In this document: positions 8,707 to 18,925 of the stretch, piece after piece
Numbering within the stretch: position 1 is the stretch's first letter
Layout of the letters: each line of letters begins with the position of its first letter
From: Bacilli bacterium
GTDB lineage: Bacteria; Bacillota; Bacilli; Bacillales; Amphibacillaceae
Assembly: GCA_012518125.1 (NCBI GenBank)
Contig: JAAYTF010000057.1
Span: forward strand, 1-50,854
Direction: 5' to 3'
Length of the DNA stretch: 50,854 bases
Notes under the pieces: generated by a model
Told to the model about the DNA's origin: nothing
What the model saw: the letters and a program-made list of their open reading frames with translations, nothing else
Database searches by the model: none
Translations under genes and position numbers: made by a program

Positions 8707-9785
8707 TGGTCATGAAAAAAATCACGTTGCTACTCGTTGCCGTACTGTTGCTGTTGAGCGGTTGCGTCGGCGTGTATGAAATCAAACATCAAAGTTTCAT
8801 CACCGCGATGGCAATCCAGCTGGAAGAAGAAGAGAATCGGATTAAAGTGAGCGTGTTGGAGCTCGTCACCGAACCGTTGGACACCGTTTCGGAAAACAGC
8901 GAACAATCAACGGGAAATGTTCGCTCGCGCATCATCACCGTTACGTGCAAACAGTTTCCCGATTGCATGGAGCGGATCCGCGCAAGTTTGTCGACCCGTT
9001 TCGTCTTGGATAAAATGAAGTTCATCATTTTCCATGAAACGATTTTGGAGCACGGCATCAAAGAGATCATGGAATATTTTTTTCAAATCGGCATCGTCGA
9101 ATTGACTGCGGTGCTTTTCAGCACGACGCAGGACGGCGAGGAATTTTTGCAAAACGAAGGCGGAACGACGTTGACACGGGTTATCAGCGGCCGGCAGTTT
9201 CATCCGGATCTTTTCCCGGTGAACATTTGGGAATTTGCACCTTGGATGTATTCCGACTTAAAAAGCAACGTGCTGACGTCGTTATCGGTCATCAAACAAG
9301 AAGATGAACAAATGGAAGAGATGTTGCAAATCGAAGGGTTGAATTTTTTGCGGAAAGACAAGTTGGCTTTTTCGCTTCCTCAAGAAGACAAACGATGGAT
9401 CCATTTGTTTTTCAATAAAAACAAACGCGATTTGACGTATTTGTTGAAAGACGAATCACTCGTCTTCAAAGTGCGCAAACAGTGGATCAAAATGGATGTT
9501 ACCAAAAAACGCGTCAAATTGAATGTCAAATTGGTCGGCTGGCTGCTCGTCGATGAAGAAGACCCGGACATCGATACGTTGGAGCGGGAAGTCGAAAAAG
9601 AAATGGAAGAAAAATTGCAGCGCATCATCGATGAAACGAAGGCGAACGGCGTCGACATCGTCGGCATCGGCGAAAAATTCCGAGTGAAAAATTGGGATAC
9701 AAAAGATTGGGATGAGAAACTAAAACAATTGGATATCGTGGTGGAAGTTGACGCGCAAGTGTTGTCGGGATTCGGGATGGAATGA
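8706..9785 (+). CDS. Spore germination lipoprotein, GerC family (GerAC-like)
   Basis: Signal peptide and lipobox LLLLSGC. GerC family pattern (FLQNEGGTTLTRVISG…; C-terminal domain). Third gene of the ger operon; ATG at 8706, not 8541. Confidence 0.9.
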   Translation: MVMKKITLLLVAVLLLLSGCVGVYEIKHQSFITAMAIQLEEEENRIKVSVLELVTEPLDTVSENSEQSTGNVRSRIITVTCKQFPDCMERIRASLSTRFVLDKMKFIIFHETILEHGIKEIMEYFFQIGIVELTAVLFSTTQDGEEFLQNEGGTTLTRVISGRQFHPDLFPVNIWEFAPWMYSDLKSNVLTSLSVIKQEDEQMEEMLQIEGLNFLRKDKLAFSLPQEDKRWIHLFFNKNKRDLTYLLKDESLVFKVRKQWIKMDVTKKRVKLNVKLVGWLLVDEEDPDIDTLEREVEKEMEEKLQRIIDETKANGVDIVGIGEKFRVKNWDTKDWDEKLKQLDIVVEVDAQVLSGFGME

Positions 9786-9906
9786 GTCTTACGGAAAAGT
9801 GAAACATTCACATATATGCCTAATAAAGGAAAAACCCGATTCGCGTTTTCGATTATAATAGGAATAGAAACATGTCGCTTTTTGTGGCGTAAAGGGGGAA
9901 TACGGC

Positions 9907-10866
9907 ATGTTGAAAAAAAGGAAGTTTTATTGGTTCATAACCGTTTTTGTGCTTGCGCTTTTTGTCGCAAATTATACAATCGGCCACTATTTTTATTCGT
10001 TGGTCATCGAACGCGGTCCGAAAGATTTTTTAAAAGGGAACAAAGATTTGGAAGTTTCGGCGGAGACGCTCGAACATTTTTTGGAAGGCGATTGGATCGC
10101 ATGGACGAAAGAACAGCCGTTTGAAGAATGGCACATGACGTCATTCGATGGTTTGGAACTAATCGGCTACTATTTGAAAGCGAAAGAACCTTCAAATAAA
10201 ACGGTCGTATTTGCGCACGGCTATTTGGGACGTGCCTTTGACATGGGGTTGTTCGGCCAATATTACTATGAACATCTCGGATTCAATCTCTTCACCCCCG
10301 ATTTGCGCGGACATGGGAAAAGCGAGGGCGAATATTATGGTTTTGGCTGGCACGACCGCCTCGACCTCATCGACTGGATTGAACTGTTAATTGAAAAAGA
10401 AGGCGAAAATCAGGAAATCATTTTGCACGGATTGTCGATGGGAGCGGCTGCGGTGTTGATGGCAAGCGGTGAGCAACTGCCGGAACAAGTGAAAGGGATC
10501 ATTGCCGACAGTGCGTACACGTCCGTATACGATCTATTCGCTTATCAAATCAAACGGATGTTTCATTTGCCGCCGTTTCCATTTTTGCCGACGACAAGCG
10601 TCATCACGAAACAGCGGGCCAATTACACATTTGAGGAAGCTTCCGCATTGGAACAAGTGAAAAAGGCGACCGTACCCGTTTTATTGATCCACGGCGGCGG
10701 CGATACGTTCGTTCCGACGGAGATGAGCCAAGAACTTTATGATGCAATCGCTGTTGAAAAAGAAATCGTCATCTTCCCGGAAGCGAATCACGGTGAAGCG
10801 GTCGTCATGCATCGGGAAAAATTTTTGAAAACGATCACCGCCTTTGTCGAAAAATTAATATCTTGA
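9907..10866 (+). CDS. Alpha/beta hydrolase (membrane-anchored, YqkD/esterase-like)
   Basis: FAHGYLGRAFDMG, DLRGHGKSEGEYYGFGW, LHGLSMGAAAVL (GxSxG) and LIHGGGDTFVP. Confidence 0.87.
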   Translation: MLKKRKFYWFITVFVLALFVANYTIGHYFYSLVIERGPKDFLKGNKDLEVSAETLEHFLEGDWIAWTKEQPFEEWHMTSFDGLELIGYYLKAKEPSNKTVVFAHGYLGRAFDMGLFGQYYYEHLGFNLFTPDLRGHGKSEGEYYGFGWHDRLDLIDWIELLIEKEGENQEIILHGLSMGAAAVLMASGEQLPEQVKGIIADSAYTSVYDLFAYQIKRMFHLPPFPFLPTTSVITKQRANYTFEEASALEQVKKATVPVLLIHGGGDTFVPTEMSQELYDAIAVEKEIVIFPEANHGEAVVMHREKFLKTITAFVEKLIS

Positions 10867-10872
10867 AATGAA

Positions 10873-10925
10873 CATGCTCCGATCACCGTAAAAGTCCCCT
10901 TTTACGATAATCGGAGCCAATTTTT
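10873..10925. terminator. Bidirectional terminator between convergent hydrolase and dat genes
   Basis: GCTCCGATcaCCGTAAAAgtccccTTTTACGataATCGGAGC followed by an AATTTTTT tract. Confidence 0.7.
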
Positions 10926-10927
10926 TG

Positions 10928-11791
10928 TCATCGCGACACTTCTTCTTGGACGATTGCGGCGTCTTTTTCATATTCCTTCTGCAACCGGCGCGTGATTTCG
11001 CCAGGCTTGCCTTCGCCAATAGTCATGTCGTTCACTTGGACGATCGCCATGATTTCCGAAGTGCTGCTCGTCAAAAACATTTCGTCCGCTTTTTCGATGT
11101 CGCTGACGTGAAACGGTTCTTCGCGGACGTTTATGCCTAGTTCATTGGCGAAATGAATGACCCGAGACCGGACGCAGCCGCTTAAAATGTATTTCGATTC
11201 CGGATGGGTGTAGATGACGTCGTCTTTTACGAGGAAAATATTTGATGAACTGCCTTCCGTCACCACGTTGTCCCGATGCAAGATCGCTTCGAACGCGCCT
11301 CGGTCGGCCGCTAGCTGTTTTGCCAACACGTTGGGCAACAAGTTCAAGCTTTTGATGTAGCAATTGTCCCAACGTTCATCCTTTAACGTGATCGCTTTTA
11401 CCCCTTTTTCCAGCAGTTCGATCGGCCGTTTTTTCCGTTTCACATAAGCGTATATGTTCGGTTCGACGTTTTCCGGGAAAAGGTGATCACGGGCAGCGGA
11501 ACCTCTTGTCACTTGCAAGTAAATGAAGGCATCTTCGTCAACTTTGTTTCGTTCGACGATATTTTTTAGTGCGCCCTTCACTTCTTCTGGAGTGAAATTG
11601 AGCGTGATGCGGATCGATTCTAACGAGCGGTATAACCGATCGATATGTTCATCCAACAAATACATATCGCCTCGGTATACGCGGATCACTTCGTAGACGC
11701 CATCGCCAAATTGCAAACCTCTTTCTTCGAGAGGGAACATTAAACTGTCTTTATGGAGATATTTTCCTTTTGACCAAACGATTGGATACAT
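10928..11791 (-). CDS. dat: D-amino-acid transaminase
   Basis: Class IV aminotransferase motifs (EERGLQFGDGVYEVIRVYRGDMYLLDEHIDRLYRS; YIKSLNLLPNVLAKQ; VTEGSSSNIFLV). Confidence 0.9.
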   Translation of the reverse strand: MYPIVWSKGKYLHKDSLMFPLEERGLQFGDGVYEVIRVYRGDMYLLDEHIDRLYRSLESIRITLNFTPEEVKGALKNIVERNKVDEDAFIYLQVTRGSAARDHLFPENVEPNIYAYVKRKKRPIELLEKGVKAITLKDERWDNCYIKSLNLLPNVLAKQLAADRGAFEAILHRDNVVTEGSSSNIFLVKDDVIYTHPESKYILSGCVRSRVIHFANELGINVREEPFHVSDIEKADEMFLTSSTSEIMAIVQVNDMTIGEGKPGEITRRLQKEYEKDAAIVQEEVSR

Positions 11792-11957
11792 CAAGGAGCC
11801 CCCTTACATATTCGTATTGTACATCTTATTCATCAAAAAGTAAATTTAGTAAAAAAAGTTCGCCGCTTTGTTTGATTTTGGAAAAATATATGATTCAATT
11901 TTTCCGGCGAAACATGATATAGTAATTACGAACCGAAAACGGATCGGAGGTGGCGCC

Positions 11958-13091
11958 ATGAACGAGTTTGCGGGGTTGAAAGAAGAAATCGTCGCCTACA
12001 GCAAAACGATCGGCATCGACAAGATCGGCTTTACGACGGCGGATGTGTTCGCTGAATTGAAGGAGCGGCTCATCACACAGGAAAAATTGAATTACCAGTC
12101 CGGTTTTGAAAAAGGGACGGTCGAAGAACGGACGGAACCGCGCCGCTTATTGCCCGGCGCCCAATCGATCATCGCCATTGCGCTTGCGTATCCGACGAAG
12201 ATGAAAGATGCACCGAAAAGTTCGCCCGGAAACCGCCGCGGCATTTTTTCCCGTTCGTCCTGGGGCACAGATTACCATATCGTCTTAGAAGACAAGTTGA
12301 AAAAGCTCGCAGCATTCATCGCCGAAAAAGTCGACGATTTTCAATATAAAATCATGGTCGATACCGGCGAACTGAGCGACCGCGCGGTGGCCGAACGGGC
12401 AGGGATCGGCTTCAGCGGGAAAAATTGTTCGATCATCACCGAAGAGTACGGCTCATTCGTCTATTTGGGGGAAATGATCACGAACATCCCGTTTCAACCG
12501 GACAAGCCGGTGGAGCTAAGCTGCGGCGATTGCCGCATATGCCTCGATGCGTGTCCGACGGGGGCGCTCGTTCAAGGCGGCCAGCTCGATGCGAAACGTT
12601 GTTTATCGTACTTGTCGCAGACGAAAGTGAATTTGCCCGAGCCGTTCAAAGAAAAGTTGGGGACGCGACTGTACGGCTGTGACACGTGCCAATTGGTCTG
12701 CCCGTACAACAAACATGTCGATTTCCATCTGCATCCGGAATTTGAACCGGAGCCGGAAGTGGCCAAACCGCTGCTCATTCCGATGTTACAAAAATCGAAT
12801 CGCGAATTTCGCGAAATGTTCGGGCATGTATCCGGATTTTGGCGCGGCAAAAATCCGCTGCAACGCAATGCGATCATTGCACTGGCGCATTACAAAGACG
12901 AAACGGCGGTCGACGTCTTGTATGATTTGCTCATCAACGATGTTCGTCCGATGATCCGTGAGACGGCGGCTTGGGCGCTTGGAAAAATCGGTACGGAAAA
13001 AGCGAAAGCATTGTTGCAGCAAGCATTGGACAAAGTAGATGAAGCAAATGTACAACATGAAATTAAAAACGCGTTAAAACGAATCGAATAA
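11958..13091 (+). CDS. queG: tRNA epoxyqueuosine(34) reductase QueG with C-terminal HEAT-like repeats
   Basis: RAVAERAGIGFSGKN; two 4Fe-4S motifs CGDCRICLDACPTGAL and CDTCQLVCPYN; C-terminal HEAT repeat IRETAAWALGKIG. Confidence 0.93.
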   Translation: MNEFAGLKEEIVAYSKTIGIDKIGFTTADVFAELKERLITQEKLNYQSGFEKGTVEERTEPRRLLPGAQSIIAIALAYPTKMKDAPKSSPGNRRGIFSRSSWGTDYHIVLEDKLKKLAAFIAEKVDDFQYKIMVDTGELSDRAVAERAGIGFSGKNCSIITEEYGSFVYLGEMITNIPFQPDKPVELSCGDCRICLDACPTGALVQGGQLDAKRCLSYLSQTKVNLPEPFKEKLGTRLYGCDTCQLVCPYNKHVDFHLHPEFEPEPEVAKPLLIPMLQKSNREFREMFGHVSGFWRGKNPLQRNAIIALAHYKDETAVDVLYDLLINDVRPMIRETAAWALGKIGTEKAKALLQQALDKVDEANVQHEIKNALKRIE

Positions 13092-13122
13092 CAAACAATC
13101 GGGATAGAAAGAGGGAGTTTGT

Positions 13123-13596
13123 ATGCCGCTAAATGTCGTATTGTATCAACCAGAGATCCCAGCCAATACAGGCAATATTGCACGTACTTGCCTGGCGACA
13201 AATGCGGAATTGCATTTGATCCATCCGCTCGGTTTTTCCACGGACGACAAAATGGTCAAACGCGCTGGGCTTGACTATTGGCATCACGTGACGATCCACG
13301 AATACGAATCGATCGAGGAACTGTACGAGAAGTATCCTGATGGGGAATTTTGTTATATCGAAAATTACGGCACGAAAAGTTACGTCGACTACGATTTCAG
13401 CGATGCTGAAAAAGACTGGTTTTTCGTTTTCGGCAGTGAAACGCGCGGCATTCCGAAAGAAGTGATCGAAGGCAAGGAAGATCGCTGTTTACGCATACCG
13501 ATGACGGACAAAGTCCGTTCGTTGAATTTGTCCAACACCGCCGCCATCATCGTCTACGAAGCGTTGCGGCAACAACATTTTCCAAATTTGAAATGA
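13123..13596 (+). CDS. trmL: tRNA (cytidine(34)-2'-O)-methyltransferase TrmL (SPOUT)
   Basis: VLYQPEIPANTGNIARTC, FVFGSETRGIPKEV and IPMTDKVRSLNLSNTAAIIVYEALRQ. Confidence 0.95.
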   Translation: MPLNVVLYQPEIPANTGNIARTCLATNAELHLIHPLGFSTDDKMVKRAGLDYWHHVTIHEYESIEELYEKYPDGEFCYIENYGTKSYVDYDFSDAEKDWFFVFGSETRGIPKEVIEGKEDRCLRIPMTDKVRSLNLSNTAAIIVYEALRQQHFPNLK

Positions 13597-13603
13597 AAAC
13601 AAG

Positions 13604-13640
13604 AAAAACGTCATGCAATCGAATTACATGACGTTTTTCG
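13604..13640. terminator. Terminator shared by trmL and the convergent small ORF
   Basis: AAAACGTCATG caatcgaatta CATGACGTTTTT. Confidence 0.75.
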
Positions 13641-13742
13641 TTATTGGTTATTTTTTGGCACTCCTGGTTTTGATTCATAGGCAGACGAGAAGAAACTAGC
13701 GACAAAGACAGCGGTCATGCCCAAAATTAAGATTAGTTTCAT
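13641..13742 (-). CDS. 33-aa putative secreted peptide (Phr-like), MKLILILGMTAVFVASFFSSAYESKPGVPKNNQ
   Basis: ATG preceded by a perfect SD (AGGAGG-N7-ATG), a hydrophobic signal-like N-terminus, and upstream TATAAT with TTAACA at 18 bp on the minus strand. Too short for the supplied ORF track. Confidence 0.65.
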   Translation of the reverse strand: MKLILILGMTAVFVASFFSSAYESKPGVPKNNQ

Positions 13743-13920
13743 TATGTCTCCTCCTAATATGTATATCGTACCCAGATGGACAAAGGATGATTCTTTTTAT
13801 ATTATACACGTTTGCTGACGATTTGTTAAATCATATCATCCGTTTGTGCCCATTTAGTTGTGGAACGTAAGCGAGGCGGAACGCAAAAATGAAAAGGACA
13901 TTCAGGCATCATTTTTGTGA

Positions 13921-13949
13921 TTGACTTTTCCATTATTTGTGTATATATT
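13921..13949 (+). promoter_or_regulatory. Sigma-A promoter of the ATP-sulfurylase-like gene
   Basis: TTGACT (13921-13926), 17-nt spacer, TATATT (13944-13949). Confidence 0.7.
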
Positions 13950-13985
13950 TAAAAGTAATTTAAAAGCGATAAAGTTTTGGTTGGA

Positions 13986-14001
13986 TTGTAAGCGATTACA
14001 T
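13986..14001. promoter_or_regulatory. Candidate CcpA cre site
   Basis: TTGTAAGCGATTACAT matches WTGNAANCGNWNNCAW at every position. It sits between the promoter and the ATG at 14023 (roadblock position). Confidence 0.65.
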
Positions 14002-14022
14002 CGTTTGAAGGGGGATGGTTCG

Positions 14023-15741
14023 ATGGACATTTCGCTTTTGTCGAAAGAAGAAACATTTAAAGACTTACCGCAAACGCCGCACGGCGGGAAGCTGGTTTAT
14101 TCGGTCGCATCGGGGGACGAACTGGAACATTGGTTGGAAAAAGCGAAGCGATTGCCGAAAATCATGGTCGATTTGGAAGCGGTCATCACGATCGAAATGA
14201 TTGCCACCGGGGTTTTATCGCCAAATGACGGGTTTATGAATGAAAAGAATTATAAATCCGTCTTGAAGCACGGCCGCCTGGCGAACGGCATCATTTGGCC
14301 GGTGCCGTTGAGTTTTGCGCCGATCGGCAGAAGGAACGAAGAAGTCATCAAGAGTTTGTCGCTCGGCGATGAGGTGATATTGGTCGATGAACAAGAAACG
14401 CCGATCGCCGTGTTGACGATCGAAGACATTTTCGCATATGACAAAGAAGAGCGAGCACGGCATTTGTTCGGCACGACCGACCGCAATCACCCGGGCGTGG
14501 ATTCGATTTATCGCAGAATGGGCGATACGGCTTTGGCCGGCCCGATCAAATTGCTGAAACGGGCCGATTGGGGGCCGTTTGAAAAGTTGCGCATGGAGCC
14601 GAAAGATACGTGGAAACTGTTTTATGAAGAAAAGCGATTCCAATCGGTCGGCGGTTTTATCACCGGCGCAAACCCGCTGCATCGCGGCCACGAATATATC
14701 CATAAAAATGCGCTCGAAGAATTGGACGGTCTGTTCATCCAACCGCTCGTCGAAATGGCAAAGCGGGAATATACGCGGCATGAATTCCGGATGCTCGCTT
14801 ATCGGACGGTGATTGACGAATATTATCCGAAAGATCGCACCATCCTGGCGCCGTTACGTGTCACATACATTTTTGCCGGCCCCCGCGAAGCCGTGCTGCA
14901 CGCCCTCATCATGAAAAACTACGGCTGCACACACGCCTTGATCGGCAGGGATCACGCCGGAATCGGCGATTATTACGACAAATACGCAAGCCATAAGATT
15001 TTTGAAGAATTCACCCCTGAAGATTTGGGCATCGACGTAAGGCTGTTTTACGAAGTGTTTTATTGCACGCGCTGCAACAGCCCGGCGACGCAGCAGACTT
15101 GTCCGCACGACGACAGGTACCGCATCAACATCTCCGGAACGGGTATTAGGGAAATGTTGCGCCACGGTTTCTTGCCGCCGAAAGAAATCGTCCGTCCGGA
15201 ATCGGCGCGCATCGCCATGCAAGGAGTGCAGCCGAAAGGGACTGACGAAAACAACGAAGCGACTTTGCCTGTCGGAAAAACGATCAAAAGCATTTTCCCG
15301 TATTATTTGAATTATCGCCGCCTCGGGGGCGCTGAACGTACAAACGAGTTGAAAATGGAGCAATTGACGATCGACGATTTGGAAGCGGCGATCTTGGATG
15401 TCCGTGAAAATGCGGATAAAATTTACCGTGAAATTTTTGAAGAATTCAGCTACGCAGCCGATTTGAACCGAAATGCGCAGCCGAGATGGAAAACGGTTGC
15501 ACGAAAAGAGATGCATAAACAGCAAGCGATCGTCATTTCCGATTTGGAAGAAAAAGTGAAGCAAGCACCGGAAACGGCATCCGATGAATTCATGTACCAA
15601 GACAAGAAAGAGGCCGAAAAAGAATTGGCTGTCGCCAAACAGATATTGGAGCAGATTCCGCAAGCGCTCGAAGAAGAGGACTTGAAATATCGCATTTGGA
15701 ATCCGCTGCCGTATCACCGCTATCGCGGCAGCGATGAATAA
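14023..15741 (+). CDS. Divergent ATP sulfurylase (sulfate adenylyltransferase)-like protein with C-terminal extension
   Basis: ATP-sulfurylase-like: TGVLSPNDGFM, YDKEERARHLFGTTDRNHPGV, NPLHRGHE (HxGH), AGPREAVLHALIMKNYGCTHALIGRDHAG and a Zn motif CTRCNSPATQQTCPHD. The usual QTRNP is ITGANP. About 150-180 extra residues at the C-terminus. SD AAGGGGG before ATG 14023. Confidence 0.85.
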   Translation: MDISLLSKEETFKDLPQTPHGGKLVYSVASGDELEHWLEKAKRLPKIMVDLEAVITIEMIATGVLSPNDGFMNEKNYKSVLKHGRLANGIIWPVPLSFAPIGRRNEEVIKSLSLGDEVILVDEQETPIAVLTIEDIFAYDKEERARHLFGTTDRNHPGVDSIYRRMGDTALAGPIKLLKRADWGPFEKLRMEPKDTWKLFYEEKRFQSVGGFITGANPLHRGHEYIHKNALEELDGLFIQPLVEMAKREYTRHEFRMLAYRTVIDEYYPKDRTILAPLRVTYIFAGPREAVLHALIMKNYGCTHALIGRDHAGIGDYYDKYASHKIFEEFTPEDLGIDVRLFYEVFYCTRCNSPATQQTCPHDDRYRINISGTGIREMLRHGFLPPKEIVRPESARIAMQGVQPKGTDENNEATLPVGKTIKSIFPYYLNYRRLGGAERTNELKMEQLTIDDLEAAILDVRENADKIYREIFEEFSYAADLNRNAQPRWKTVARKEMHKQQAIVISDLEEKVKQAPETASDEFMYQDKKEAEKELAVAKQILEQIPQALEEEDLKYRIWNPLPYHRYRGSDE

Positions 15742-15748
15742 CCGGAAA

Positions 15749-15802
15749 CAAGGGTTCGCTAAAGCGTGCATAAAGCGTCGCTTTACGGCGGGCTCTTTTT
15801 TT
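15749..15802 (+). terminator. Rho-independent terminator
   Basis: GGGTTCGC TAAAGCG … CGCTTTA CG GCGGGCTC TTTTTTTT. Confidence 0.8.
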
Positions 15803-15992
15803 TCGCACCATTCCATTAAGAAATTGAAATCAGGAAATATAATAAAAATTTATAGGAAAAAAGTTTTCTTTTAACGTTAACTTATAAAGTTATAGTCCTA
15901 AAAAATGAAAATTTAAATAATTCCTAAAAATTAGAATCTTAATATTCAAACAAGCAGAAAACGTGCGATATTAAAGATGTTATTGGTTGCTC

Positions 15993-16015
15993 ATAACCAT
16001 TTACAGTTCTATAAT
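15993..16015 (+). promoter_or_regulatory. Probable sucAB promoter (approximate coordinates)
   Basis: TTGCTC, 17-nt spacer (ataaccatttacagttc), TATAAT upstream of sucA in an AT-rich leader. Confidence 0.5.
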
Positions 16016-16078
16016 GAAACATGAGTGATATTATTCCGTTTGGTACGGGCAAGTCAATATCTAATGGGGGTATATAAT

Positions 16079-18925
16079 GTGGCACAGAGGGTAGAGCCTG
16101 GTACAAACATCTGGCAGCAGTTTTATGGTCCGAACTTGGGTTATGTCGAAGAACAGTACGAATTGTACAAAGAAGATCCGGAAGCGGTCGATCCGTCTTT
16201 GCGCGAACTGTTCGATCGACATGGCGCCCCTAAATGGTTGGATCAAAGCGAGCCGCACGAAGGTGCAAGTGCCGGCGGGATTTCAACGGCCGAAGTAAAG
16301 AAAGTCACTTCAGCGTTGAAGTATATTGCAGCCATCCGTCGTCATGGCCACTTGGATGCGGACATATTCGCAGTGGGAAAAGAGTTGTTCAAAACAAGCG
16401 ATGCACCAGAATTAGATCCGAAAACATACGGCTTGACAGATGAAGATTTAAAGGGCATCCCTGCTGAACTGGTTTGGGAAGGAAACAACCCGAACGTCGA
16501 GACAGCATACGATGTGGTGCAATGGTTGCGCGAAAAGTATACGGGGAAAATTTCATTCGAGTTCGATCACATCCAAAACGAAGAAGAGCGCAACTGGCTC
16601 ATTGAACGGATTGAATCTGGGTCCTTTGAAATAAAATTGTCGGACTTGGAAAAGAAAAAACTGTTGGAACGTTTAATCAACGTGGAAACGTTCGAACATT
16701 TCTTGCATCGGACGTTCGTCGGGCAAAAACGCTTTTCCATCGAAGGTTTGGAAGCGATGGTTCCGGTCTTGGACCAGATCGTCAAGCTTGCGATTGAAGA
16801 CGATATCGAAAATATCATGATGGGCATGGCCCACCGCGGTCGCTTGAGCGTCCTTGCCTACGTCCTCGGAAAACCGTTGGATAAAATTTTCTCTGAATTC
16901 CATTACGCTCCGGACAAAGAATTGATCCCGTCCGAAGGTTCCATGGGAATCAACTACGGCTGGACAGGGGACGTCAGTTATCACTTCGGTGCGACGAGAA
17001 TCGTGAAAAACGGTGGGAAATCGACGAGAATCAAGTTGGCCAACAACCCATCACACTTGGAGTTCGTCAACCCGGTCATTGCCGGTTACACCCGTGCAGC
17101 CCAAGACGACCGTTCAGAAAGAGGTTATCCGAAACAGGACCTCAATAAAGCGATCAGCGTCTTGATTCATGGAGATGCCGCGTTTGCTGGCGAAGGCATC
17201 GTTCCGGAAACGATGAACTTGAGCCAATTGGAGGCATATCACGTCGGCGGAACACTCCATATCATCGCAAACAACTTGATCGGTTTTACGACAGACGCCC
17301 ATGAAGGCCGTTCGACCCGATATGCGAGCGACATCGCAAAAGGATTTGAAGTGCCGATCATCCACGTGAATGCAGATGATCCGATTGCATGCATTCAAGC
17401 GATTCAACTTGCTTTTCATTATACACGTACGTTCAAGAAAGACTGCCTCTTGGATTTAGTCGGCTACCGCCGCTACGGCCACAATGAAATGGATGAGCCG
17501 CGTGCGACGCAGCCGAAATTGTACAAAGAAATCGACAATCATCCAACCGTGACGGAAATTTTCGGGGAACAATTGAAGAAAGAAAAGATCGTCACGGACG
17601 AAGAAATCCAAGAGATGAAAGATAAAATATTCGCTGAATTGCAAAGAGAGTACGACAGCATGAAAGAGCAGGAGCTGTCCGGTATTGCGGAAGTGAACAT
17701 GCCGGATTATTTGGCAAAAAGCATCGACGATTATGAAACGGCTGTGCCATTGGATGTATTGAAAAAGCTCAATCAAGATTTGTTGAAGCGGCCTGAAGGC
17801 TTCAAAGTGTTCAAACGCCTCAACCGTGTGTTCAATCGCCGCAAAAACTTGTTCGAAAATGGCAACAAAGCGGATTGGGGCGAAGGGGAAGCACTTGCGT
17901 ATGCTTCCATTTTGCGTGACGGCATCCCGATCCGTTTGACAGGACAAGACTCCGAACGGGGAACGTTTGCGCACCGCCACTTAGTGCTATACGATTCGGA
18001 AACAGGCGAGAAGTATTGCCCGATGCATGCGCTTGAAGATGCGAAAGCTTCCTTTGCGATTCATAACAGCCCGTTGTCCGAAGCAGCTGTTTTAGGATTC
18101 GAATATGGCTACAGCGTCCAATCGCCGGAGACGCTCGTCATTTGGGAAGCGCAGTTTGGGGACTTTGCAAATGTCGCGCAAGTCTTCTTCGATCAGTTCA
18201 TTTCATCGGCCCGGGCGAAATGGGGCGACAAATCAAACATGGTCATTTTGTTGCCGCACGGATATGAAGGACAAGGTCCGGAACACTCAAGCGCTCGTTT
18301 GGAAAGATTTTTGCAAATGGCGGGGGAAAACAACTGGATCGTTGCGAACGTCACATCATCTGCGCAATTTTTCCATTTGCTGCGCAGACAAGCGAAAATG
18401 CGCGGCCGCGACGAAGCACGTCCGCTCATCGTCATGTCGCCGAAAAGCTTATTGCGTAATGAACGCGTCGCATCCGAAGCGAAAGAATTTACAGATGGCA
18501 AATTCCAAGCGATTCGCAATCAACCGAACTTGCCGATCAGCAAAGAAGCGACACGCCTCCTTTTAGGGACGGGCAAAATCATGGTCGACATCGAAGAAGC
18601 GATCGACAACTCGGAAGAGGACTTCAGCTGGTTGCGTGCCATTCGCATCGAACAATTGTATCCATTCCCGAAAGAAGAATTGCGCAAAGAAATCGAACAG
18701 TTGAAAAACTTGGAAGAAATCGTCTGGGTGCAAGAAGAACCGAAGAACATGGGCGGTTGGCGTTACGTCTTGGAATACATGCGTGAATTGACGCCAAACG
18801 GCGTTGAGTTCCGCTATATCGGAAGACGCGAAAGAGCGGCAACGGCTGAGGGTGAACCGAACGTTCACAAGGTGATTCAAGAGTCCATTGTGAAAGAAGC
18901 GATTAATAAAGGGAGGAAAAAATAG
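16079..18925 (+). CDS. sucA: 2-oxoglutarate dehydrogenase E1 component
   Basis: [71 protein letters not shown] and [25 protein letters not shown] start at 16079 follows GGGGG. Confidence 0.96.
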   Translation: MAQRVEPGTNIWQQFYGPNLGYVEEQYELYKEDPEAVDPSLRELFDRHGAPKWLDQSEPHEGASAGGISTAEVKKVTSALKYIAAIRRHGHLDADIFAVGKELFKTSDAPELDPKTYGLTDEDLKGIPAELVWEGNNPNVETAYDVVQWLREKYTGKISFEFDHIQNEEERNWLIERIESGSFEIKLSDLEKKKLLERLINVETFEHFLHRTFVGQKRFSIEGLEAMVPVLDQIVKLAIEDDIENIMMGMAHRGRLSVLAYVLGKPLDKIFSEFHYAPDKELIPSEGSMGINYGWTGDVSYHFGATRIVKNGGKSTRIKLANNPSHLEFVNPVIAGYTRAAQDDRSERGYPKQDLNKAISVLIHGDAAFAGEGIVPETMNLSQLEAYHVGGTLHIIANNLIGFTTDAHEGRSTRYASDIAKGFEVPIIHVNADDPIACIQAIQLAFHYTRTFKKDCLLDLVGYRRYGHNEMDEPRATQPKLYKEIDNHPTVTEIFGEQLKKEKIVTDEEIQEMKDKIFAELQREYDSMKEQELSGIAEVNMPDYLAKSIDDYETAVPLDVLKKLNQDLLKRPEGFKVFKRLNRVFNRRKNLFENGNKADWGEGEALAYASILRDGIPIRLTGQDSERGTFAHRHLVLYDSETGEKYCPMHALEDAKASFAIHNSPLSEAAVLGFEYGYSVQSPETLVIWEAQFGDFANVAQVFFDQFISSARAKWGDKSNMVILLPHGYEGQGPEHSSARLERFLQMAGENNWIVANVTSSAQFFHLLRRQAKMRGRDEARPLIVMSPKSLLRNERVASEAKEFTDGKFQAIRNQPNLPISKEATRLLLGTGKIMVDIEEAIDNSEEDFSWLRAIRIEQLYPFPKEELRKEIEQLKNLEEIVWVQEEPKNMGGWRYVLEYMRELTPNGVEFRYIGRRERAATAEGEPNVHKVIQESIVKEAINKGRKK

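Noticed and set aside
14854-15816. 320-aa minus-strand ORF opposite the Sat-like gene
   Set aside because: Antisense shadow ORF with no recognisable motif; the plus strand is clearly coding.
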